Source: Clostridia bacterium (lineage in GTDB: Bacteria > Bacillota > Clostridia > Christensenellales > Aristaeellaceae). From it: 64,000 nt of DNA. The notes beneath the pieces were generated by a model. That model searched no databases. It saw nothing but the letters and a program-made list of their open reading frames with translations, and was not told the origin of the DNA. Positions 58,258 to 64,000 of this stretch are shown here, piece by piece. Position 1 is the first letter of the stretch. The number at the start of each line of letters is the position of its first letter. The translations under genes were made by a program, and so were the position numbers. The DNA is taken from positions 124,001-188,000 of the forward strand of contig JAGBEX010000004.1 of the NCBI GenBank assembly GCA_017936765.1, read 5' to 3'.

Positions 58258-59151
58258 ATGAAGCGTTTTTTGACCCTTTGCCTGCTTGTTGCTTTGCTGC
58301 TTCCCTGCTGCGCGGGGGCTTCCGGCTTGCCTGATCTGGGCGGCAGCGGTCTGCCTGTGATCGGGGTGACCAACGACCCCAGCGCGGGCTATCTGCCCGA
58401 TCCGGCGGACATCCTGGGTGCAAAGGGCGAGACCTATGCCACCAACTATACCTACACGTCGGATTATGTATGCACGGTGTACCTTTATGGTCTCCCTAAG
58501 GACGTGGATGGCTTCCTGCGGCAGTACAATGAGAAGGCTGCCTCTCTTGGCTTTGCGGTGACGGAAAGCCAGGAGGAAGGCAATGCTGCCTATCGCTACA
58601 GCTATGGCGCCGGCTATGCGCTGCTTTTCCCGAGCTATAGCGGCAGAATGATGCTCATGGTGCCAAACGGCATGAACTTCGGCACGCCCAAGCCGGAAGG
58701 GGACTACATCATGTTCACCTACAACGGCGCGGAGGTGTCCAGCGTGGGGGACGACGACGGACTTGCCTGCAAGCTGGACTACGACCTGGCCAGCTGGGCG
58801 GGCAGCAGCAATTATCAGATCGTGATCGAAAACTGGTTCAGCGACCGCTCCTACAAGGGCATTTTTGAACTGCACATCCCTGCGGATGCACAGACCGGCA
58901 GCGTGTACCGCAGCACCCAGAAAAGCCCCAGCCCCGCGCTGTATCTCTACAACAAGAACACCATTGCCCTGTGGTATGGCGACACCCACGGCACCATGCT
59001 CACCCACCGGGACGATTACTTTGAGGTGCGCGTCACCAGCGTGGAGGAGTTCAAGGACTATTTCGTGGTGGAATTGGAGTTTGACGGCAGCCTGGGTAAT
59101 GGCAGCGCTGTGTTTGAGGATGGCTCCATCCGCGTGACCTGCTACGAATAA
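58258..59151 (+). CDS. Secreted protein, family not recognised
   Basis: 297 residues; the ATG at 58258 is seven bases from CAGGAGG and is preferred to 58252, which is one base away. Signal peptide MKRFLTLCLLVALLLPCCAGA; the Cys residues do not form a clean lipobox, so release by signal peptidase I is more likely. The mature part is beta-rich with many Tyr and Gly residues (YTSDYVCTVYLYGLP, YRYSYGAGYALLFPSY, GRMMLMVPNGMNFGTP), no catalytic motif, and probably one or two beta-sandwich domains. It is the only gene of its unit, before the ileS leader. Confidence 0.7.
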   Translation: MKRFLTLCLLVALLLPCCAGASGLPDLGGSGLPVIGVTNDPSAGYLPDPADILGAKGETYATNYTYTSDYVCTVYLYGLPKDVDGFLRQYNEKAASLGFAVTESQEEGNAAYRYSYGAGYALLFPSYSGRMMLMVPNGMNFGTPKPEGDYIMFTYNGAEVSSVGDDDGLACKLDYDLASWAGSSNYQIVIENWFSDRSYKGIFELHIPADAQTGSVYRSTQKSPSPALYLYNKNTIALWYGDTHGTMLTHRDDYFEVRVTSVEEFKDYFVVELEFDGSLGNGSAVFEDGSIRVTCYE

Positions 59152-59164
59152 TGCAAAGTTTTGC

Positions 59165-59193
59165 TTGCTTTTTTATGCAAAGCTGGATATAAT
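59165..59193 (+). promoter_or_regulatory. Promoter of the ileS leader
   Basis: TTGCTT (59165-59170), 17-base spacer, TATAAT (59188-59193). Confidence 0.75.
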
Positions 59194-59199
59194 GGTTTT

Positions 59200-59460
59200 G
59201 TTACGTTCACAGCGATGGGGACGGCCTTGGCAGGATGCCTGAAGCGAGCCGGGAAATGGTGTAAGCCCGGCAGGATAGTGCCAACGCAGATCACCCCGGA
59301 GTGAGACGGCCTGAAATCATCAGGGCTGTCCGGGCGCTCCCGATACAGGGCAGGCAAACCACGCGTTTGCCGATGAGAGGGCGGCTTGTGCCGTCAACAT
59401 GGGTGGTACCGCGGATATGTGTTTTATCCGTCCCAGACAATGTTCCTGGGGCGGATTTTT
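59200..59460 (+). promoter_or_regulatory. T-box riboswitch (Ile) controlling ileS
   Basis: Stem I apex with ATGGTGTAAGCC (59257-59268), candidate specifier ATC (59290-59292, Ile), T-box GGGTGGTACCGCGG (59401-59414) and a terminator stem (59426-59436 with 59446-59456) followed by TTTTT. Uncharged tRNA-Ile would release the terminator. Confidence 0.93.
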
Positions 59461-59491
59461 CTGTCCCCGAAGACTGACAGGAGGGTACATC

Positions 59492-62400
59492 ATGGCATTG
59501 TACAACAAGGTTGCAACCGACATGAATTTCGTCCAGCGCGAAAAGGAAGTCGCGCAGATGTGGAAGGAGAAGGATATCATCCGCAAGTCCTTCCACCACC
59601 GCGAGGGTGCGGAGAACTTCACCTTCTTCGATGGGCCGCCTACTGCCAATGGCAAGCCCCACATCGGCCACATCGAGACCCGCGTCATCAAGGATCTGAT
59701 CCCCCGCTATCACACCATGAAGGGCAAGAACGTGCTGCGCAAGGCTGGCTGGGATACCCATGGCCTGCCCGTGGAGCTGGAGGTCGAAAAGATCCTGGGC
59801 CTGGACGGCAAGCCCCAGATCGAACAGTATGGCATCGAGCCTTTCATCGGCGAGTGCAAGAAGAGCGTGTGGAAGTACCTGCACGAGTGGGAGAAGATGT
59901 CCGAGCAGGTGGGCTACTGGGTGGACATGGAGCATCCCTACATCACCTACGAGGATAATTACATCGAGTCCGAGTGGTGGAGCCTGAAGACCATCTATGA
60001 TAAGGGTCTGCTCTATCAGGGTCACAAGATCGTGCCTTACTGCCCCCGCTGTGGCACCGCGCTGTCCAGCCACGAAGTGGCCCAGGGCTACAAGAACGTG
60101 AAGGAGACCTCTGCCTTTGTGCGCTTCCAGGTGAAGGGTGAGGAGAACACCTACCTGCTGGCCTGGACCACCACCCCCTGGACCCTGCCCAGCAACCTGG
60201 CGCTGTGCGTGAATCCCCGTGATACCTACGCCAAGTTCGTGGTGGAGGGCCAGACCTACATCATGGCCAAGGCGCTGATCGAGACCGTGTTCGCTGGCAA
60301 GGAAGCCGAGATCCTGGCCGAAATGCCCGGCGCTGAGCTGAAGGGCATGGAATATGTGCCGCTGTTCGACTTTGCCGTGGGCAAGCTGGACAAGGCTGCC
60401 TGGTTCGTGGTGTGCGATGATTACGTCACCATGTCCGATGGTACCGGCATCGTGCATATCGCTCCTGCCTTTGGTGAGGACGACAACCGCGTTTGCCGCG
60501 AGAACGGTCTGCCCTTTGTGAACTTTGTGGACAACCAGGGCTGCATGACCGAGGACACCAAGTGGCCTGGCGTGTTCGTGAAGGACGCGGACAAGCTGGT
60601 GCTGGAGGATCTGAAGGAGCGGGGTCTGCTGTTTGCTGCGGTTCCCTTCGCTCATGATTATCCCTTCTGCTGGCGCTGCGATACCCCCCTGCTGTACTAC
60701 GCCCGCCCCACCTGGTTCATCAAGATGACTGCCCTGCGGGATCAGCTGGTGGCTAACAACCGCACCATCAACTGGATGCCCGACAACATCAAGGAAGGCC
60801 GCATGGGTACCTGGCTGGAGAACGTCCACGACTGGGGACTGAGCCGCGAGCGCTATTGGGGTACGCCCCTGCCTGTGTGGGTCTGCGAGGACGGTCATAT
60901 GCACGCCATCGGTTCCAAGGCCGAGCTGCGGGAGATGGCCATCGAGGATCCCGGTGAGAATATCGAGCTGCATCGTCCCTTCATCGACGAGGTGCTGATC
61001 AAGTGTCCTGAGTGCGGCAAGCCCATGCACCGCGTGAAGGAAGTTATCGACTGCTGGTACGATTCCGGCTCCATGCCCTTCGCCCAGTGGCACTATCCCT
61101 TTGAGAACAAGGAGAAGTTCGAGCAGAACTTCCCCGCCAACTTCATCTCCGAGGCCGTTGACCAGACCCGTGGCTGGTTCTACACCCTGGAGGCCATCTC
61201 CACCCTGCTGTTCGACAAGGCACCCTTCCAGAACTGCATCGTGATGGGTCACGTGCAGGATGCCGAGGGTCACAAGATGTCCAAGCACCTGGGCAATGTG
61301 GTGGATCCTTTCCAGATGCTGGATAAGTTCGGCACCGACGCCCTGCGCTGGTACTTCTACACCACCTCTGCTCCCTGGCTGCCCAAGCGCTTCTCCGAGG
61401 AAGCGGTGCAGGAAGGTCAGCGCAAGTTCCTGGCCACGCTGCAGAACGTGTACGCCTTCTTCGCCATGTATGCCCAGATCGATGGCTTCGATCCCGTGGC
61501 TCACCCCATCGAAAAGGTGGAGAAGAGCCTGATGGACAAGTGGATCCTGTCCAAGCTGAACAGCCTCATCGCCAAGGTGGACGAGGATCTGGCCGCCTAT
61601 CGCATCTGCGAGCCTGCCGCCTCCATCGAGGCCTTTGTGGATGAGCTGTCCAACTGGTATGTGCGCCGCGGCCGCGAGCGCTTCTGGGGCAAGGGCATGG
61701 CTGGCGACAAGGAAGCCGCCTTTGCCACCCTGTACCATGTGCTGGTGACCCTGAGCAAGGTCATTGCTCCCTTCGTGCCCTTCATGGCTGAAGAGATCTA
61801 CCAGAACCTGGTGGTGAACAATGTGCCCGGCGCCATCGAGTCCGTGCATCTGTGCGATTTCCCCGTGGTGGACGCTGCTGCCATCGACAAGGACATGGAA
61901 GAGCAGATGGACGCCCTGGTGGAGGTGGTGCAGCTGGGCCGTGCCTGCCGCAACCTGGCCAACATGAAGACCCGCCAGCCCGCTGCCAAGCTCTATGTGA
62001 AGGGCGCGGCCTTCGGCACTGACTACCAGGCCCTGTGCGAGGACGAGCTGAACGTGAAGGAAGTGGTGTTCACCCAGAGCGCCCGCGACTTCACCACCTA
62101 TCAGCTCAAGCCCCAGATGCGCACCCTGGGTCCGAAGTACGGCAAGCTCCTGGGCAAGATCGGCCAGACGCTGGCCACCATGGATGGCAACGATGTGGTG
62201 GACGCCTTTGAAAAGGGCGAGACCGTGTCTTTCCAGATCGACGATACCACCGTTACCCTGGCCAAGGACGACGTGCTGACCTCTCCCATGCAGAAGGCTG
62301 GCTACGTTGCTCAGGAAGACCGCGGCGTGACCGTGGTGCTGGACACCAACCTGACCGAAGAGCTGGTGCAGGAGGGCTACGTCCGCGAGGTGATCAGCAA

Positions 62401-62629
62401 GATCCAGACCATGCGCAAGGAGAACGGCTTCGACGTGACCGACCGCATCGACGTGCTGTATGCCTGCGGCGAAAAGCTGGCTGCCGCCATCGAAAGCGGC
62501 GTGGCCATGATCCAGAACGGCACCCTGGCGCTGACCGTGGCCGCCGGTGAAGCCGACTCCACCTACGTGGCGCAGGAGTGGAAGATCAACGACCAGAAGG
62601 CCACCATCGCGATCAAGAAGAACGCGTGA
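59492..62629 (+). CDS. ileS: Isoleucine--tRNA ligase
   Basis: 1045 residues from MALYNKVATDM after CAGGAGGG. Class I signature as GPPTANGKPHIGH (HIGH) and KMSKH in GHKMSKHLGN. The CP1 editing domain lies between (WTTTPWTLPSNLAL), and two Cys pairs (CPRC in YCPRCGTAL; CPEC in KCPECGKPM) are internal. The long C-terminus lacks the CxxC zinc finger of the E. coli type, and the THGLPVELEVEK region resembles type 2 (eukaryote-like) IleRS. That type is often less sensitive to mupirocin, which cannot be concluded here. Regulated by the T-box upstream. Confidence 0.96.
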   Translation: MALYNKVATDMNFVQREKEVAQMWKEKDIIRKSFHHREGAENFTFFDGPPTANGKPHIGHIETRVIKDLIPRYHTMKGKNVLRKAGWDTHGLPVELEVEKILGLDGKPQIEQYGIEPFIGECKKSVWKYLHEWEKMSEQVGYWVDMEHPYITYEDNYIESEWWSLKTIYDKGLLYQGHKIVPYCPRCGTALSSHEVAQGYKNVKETSAFVRFQVKGEENTYLLAWTTTPWTLPSNLALCVNPRDTYAKFVVEGQTYIMAKALIETVFAGKEAEILAEMPGAELKGMEYVPLFDFAVGKLDKAAWFVVCDDYVTMSDGTGIVHIAPAFGEDDNRVCRENGLPFVNFVDNQGCMTEDTKWPGVFVKDADKLVLEDLKERGLLFAAVPFAHDYPFCWRCDTPLLYYARPTWFIKMTALRDQLVANNRTINWMPDNIKEGRMGTWLENVHDWGLSRERYWGTPLPVWVCEDGHMHAIGSKAELREMAIEDPGENIELHRPFIDEVLIKCPECGKPMHRVKEVIDCWYDSGSMPFAQWHYPFENKEKFEQNFPANFISEAVDQTRGWFYTLEAISTLLFDKAPFQNCIVMGHVQDAEGHKMSKHLGNVVDPFQMLDKFGTDALRWYFYTTSAPWLPKRFSEEAVQEGQRKFLATLQNVYAFFAMYAQIDGFDPVAHPIEKVEKSLMDKWILSKLNSLIAKVDEDLAAYRICEPAASIEAFVDELSNWYVRRGRERFWGKGMAGDKEAAFATLYHVLVTLSKVIAPFVPFMAEEIYQNLVVNNVPGAIESVHLCDFPVVDAAAIDKDMEEQMDALVEVVQLGRACRNLANMKTRQPAAKLYVKGAAFGTDYQALCEDELNVKEVVFTQSARDFTTYQLKPQMRTLGPKYGKLLGKIGQTLATMDGNDVVDAFEKGETVSFQIDDTTVTLAKDDVLTSPMQKAGYVAQEDRGVTVVLDTNLTEELVQEGYVREVISKIQTMRKENGFDVTDRIDVLYACGEKLAAAIESGVAMIQNGTLALTVAAGEADSTYVAQEWKINDQKATIAIKKNA

Positions 62630-62740
62630 CCAGAGGGAGGCACCGCCTCCCTCTGGACTCCCACCGCCCAAGGGGCGCTGCCCCTTGGGAAACCCCGCCA
62701 AAGGGTCTTCGACCCTCTGGACTCCCTTTCGGGGATGGCG
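62630..62740. repeat. GC-rich hairpin repeat cluster 5
   Basis: CCAGAGGGAGGCACCGCCTCCCTCTGG, CCAAGGGGCGCTGCCCCTTGG and AAGGGTCTTCGACCCT, joined by ACTCC and AAACCCCGCC linkers, starting at the ileS stop. The modules match cluster 3 read on its minus strand. Confidence 0.8.
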
Positions 62741-62795
62741 TTGCTCGGCGATCGCTGAGCAGGGGTGCGGTGGTGTGACGATGGTGCTTATATCC

Positions 62796-62827
62796 GGAGG
62801 AGGTTCCTGCTGAGCCTCCTCCTTGTT
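62796..62827 (+). terminator. Terminator downstream of ileS
   Basis: GGAGGAGGT / GCCTCCTCC stem (62796-62804 with 62814-62822) followed by TTGTTT. Confidence 0.65.
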
Positions 62828-62857
62828 TCAAATCAGCCAGGATAACGCACAAAAAAT

Positions 62858-62945
62858 GGGTTTCGAAAGGGTCGAACGACCCTTCGCAGGATTCTTAAGG
62901 GCAGCGCCCTTAAGCGGGTTCAGGGCGGAGCCCTGACCGGAGGTC
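62858..62945. repeat. GC-rich hairpin repeat cluster 6
   Basis: GGGTCGAACGACCC, TTAAGGGCAGCGCCCTTAA and CAGGGCGGAGCCCTG hairpins joined by CGCAGGATT and GCGGGTT linkers. It is oriented opposite to cluster 5 and ends at the ribosome site of the last gene, so the two clusters flank the ileS terminator. Confidence 0.8.
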
Positions 62946-62948
62946 TTT

Positions 62949-64000
62949 ATGAAATTTGCTCTGATCGGGCAGGACATTCCTGCTCTTATCCCCACGCTGC
63001 TGGCCGACCTGCTCTTTGCGGGCAAGCAGGCTGCGGATGTGTGGGTGGAAGAAAAGAACCAGGCCATGCAGGACGTGTTGCAGCGCTACGGCAAGGCCAT
63101 TATAGAAAAGAGCGGCCTGGCTGCCGGCCTTACGGCGGATGGCGACCGCGCAGCGGTGCTTTCCGGCGCGGACTGCGTGATCTATGCGGGGGACTGCATG
63201 GCTGCCAGCCGCTTCCGGCAGGATCGAGAGGCGCTCTCCGGCAGCGGGGAGGATGATCCCGGGCTGACGGATCAGGCTCGCGTGAACGGCGGCATTGAGG
63301 GCCTTTTGCACACGCTGCGCCAGGGCGAGGTGGTCATGACGCTCTGCGAGGCCATGCAGCAGCATTGCCCCCAGGCGCTGGTGATCAACCTCGGTCAGCC
63401 GGTGGCGCGGACCACCGCCATCTTTGAGGCGCAGGGCTTCCGCTGCTTTGGCCTGGGCCGCACGCCCCTCAAGGGTGCCAATGGCCTGGATAGCCTGTGC
63501 AAGAAGCTCCATGTGCCGGAAAAGGACGTGCAGGCCACCATTGCAGGCCTGCCGGGCTTCAGCTTCCTGCTGGGGCTGAAGAAGGACGGCGTGGATCTCA
63601 TGCCCAAGCTGCGCAAGCTGGCCCAGAAGGACGAGCTGGGTCGCCTGACCCGCCGCTGGCTGGACTGGTACGAGGCCATTGCCGTGGGCGACGTGACCGA
63701 CCATGCGGAGTTCCTGCCCGCCCAGGAGGACTACATTCCCGAGGAGGAACCCACCTTTGGCGAGAGCGTGGAGCAGCGCAAGGAGCGCATCCTGCACATG
63801 AACACCGTGGGCGACAAGGGTGCTGCCGACCGGGAGGGCATGATGGCCCAGCTGGTGCTGCTTTCCAAGGCGCCGCCCATCCGGCCCATGCAGCTGGCGC
63901 TGGCACTTTTGCGGGAGGATGGCCTCACCGTGGACGGCGTGACCCGCCGCAATGATGGGGAGTTGCCCCAACTGCCGAAATATGCTATCATAGAGGCGCG
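62949..64000 (+). CDS. GH4-like protein with altered active-site motif, 3' end outside window
   Basis: At least 350 residues from the ATG at 62949, after CCGGAGG; the frame is open at the window end. The order of segments follows family 4 glycosidases: an N-terminal Rossmann-like start (MKFALIGQDIPALIP), a GADCVIYAGD strand, VNGGIEGLLHTLRQGEVV and CPQALVINLGQPVARTT. The family's NP step reads QP and the metal-binding Cys-His of GLCH reads GLGR (residues 168-171), and the usual GxGS glycine pattern is altered. If the alignment by eye is right, the NAD and Mn sites are degenerate, and a non-hydrolytic role is possible. Confidence 0.68.
   Translation, partial: MKFALIGQDIPALIPTLLADLLFAGKQAADVWVEEKNQAMQDVLQRYGKAIIEKSGLAAGLTADGDRAAVLSGADCVIYAGDCMAASRFRQDREALSGSGEDDPGLTDQARVNGGIEGLLHTLRQGEVVMTLCEAMQQHCPQALVINLGQPVARTTAIFEAQGFRCFGLGRTPLKGANGLDSLCKKLHVPEKDVQATIAGLPGFSFLLGLKKDGVDLMPKLRKLAQKDELGRLTRRWLDWYEAIAVGDVTDHAEFLPAQEDYIPEEEPTFGESVEQRKERILHMNTVGDKGAADREGMMAQLVLLSKAPPIRPMQLALALLREDGLTVDGVTRRNDGELPQLPKYAIIEA

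Noticed and set aside
59291..62701. Minus-strand open frame of 1136 codons
   Set aside because: Antisense shadow of ileS and its leader.
1..64000. CRISPR array, transposase, integrase, rRNA or prophage genes
   Set aside because: Looked for regular direct repeats, IS-type genes and rRNA-like sequence on both strands and saw none.

Overview
The window reads as a chromosomal segment of a Gram-positive, probably gut-associated Clostridia-type bacterium with fairly high GC. The clues are strong AGGAGG-type ribosome binding sites, two T-box leaders (pheST and ileS), Rho-independent terminators, lipobox lipoproteins, and many plant-glycan hydrolases. I saw no rRNA, phage, transposase or CRISPR. The assignment to Clostridia (Christensenellales- or Oscillospirales-like) is an inference from gene content and style, not from a marker-gene comparison.

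Layout. 1-7046 (minus): a probable synthase-type exopolysaccharide operon. It reads from a UDP-HexNAc dehydrogenase through a sigma-like membrane protein, a coiled-coil protein, a lipoprotein with degenerate NodB and SGNH domains and a PilZ-GT2 fusion, to a NodB-like membrane protein cut by the window edge. 7222-9390: GH27 alpha-galactosidase with a coupled zinc-ribbon protein, then an Xre regulator with a membrane partner. 9480-14484 (plus): trmO, two tandem membrane-type M28 peptidases, an unknown protein and a phosphohexomutase. 14747-25561: a carbohydrate locus with an ABC importer, a GH-like protein, D-lyxose isomerase, GH78 rhamnosidase and a beta-helix protein. 25722-27007: two membrane coiled-coil proteins. 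27191-32572 (plus): Lrp regulator, aminotransferase, CapA-like lipoprotein, GH8 exo-oligoxylanase and a beta-helix protein. 32607-39424: tRNA-Arg(CCT), alpha/beta hydrolase, gdhA, CmpB-type membrane protein, MATE transporter and GH42 beta-galactosidase.

39520-43416 (minus): pheST with a Phe T-box. 43686-51090 (minus): secreted flavoprotein reductase, surE, znuA-like binding protein, an unknown, a BACON/C39-like secreted protein and GH43. 51231-59151 (plus): anion permease, RpiR regulator, HI0933-like flavoprotein, DEDDh exonuclease, uridine-kinase-like protein, esterase and an unknown secreted protein. 59165-62629: ileS with an Ile T-box. 62949-64000: a GH4-like protein cut by the window end.

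How it works together. The organism appears to import and degrade oligosaccharides from hemicellulose and pectin (rhamnose, galactose, arabinose/xylose and lyxose enzymes, esterases), assimilate ammonia through GdhA, and export a uronic-acid-type polymer under possible cyclic-di-GMP control. Three features stand out. Several proteins look like enzymes whose signature catalytic or metal residues are replaced. A family of modular GC-rich hairpin repeats sits in intergenic gaps. Most recognisable promoters have a TTGC-type -35 element, often with an extended TGC-TATAAT -10.
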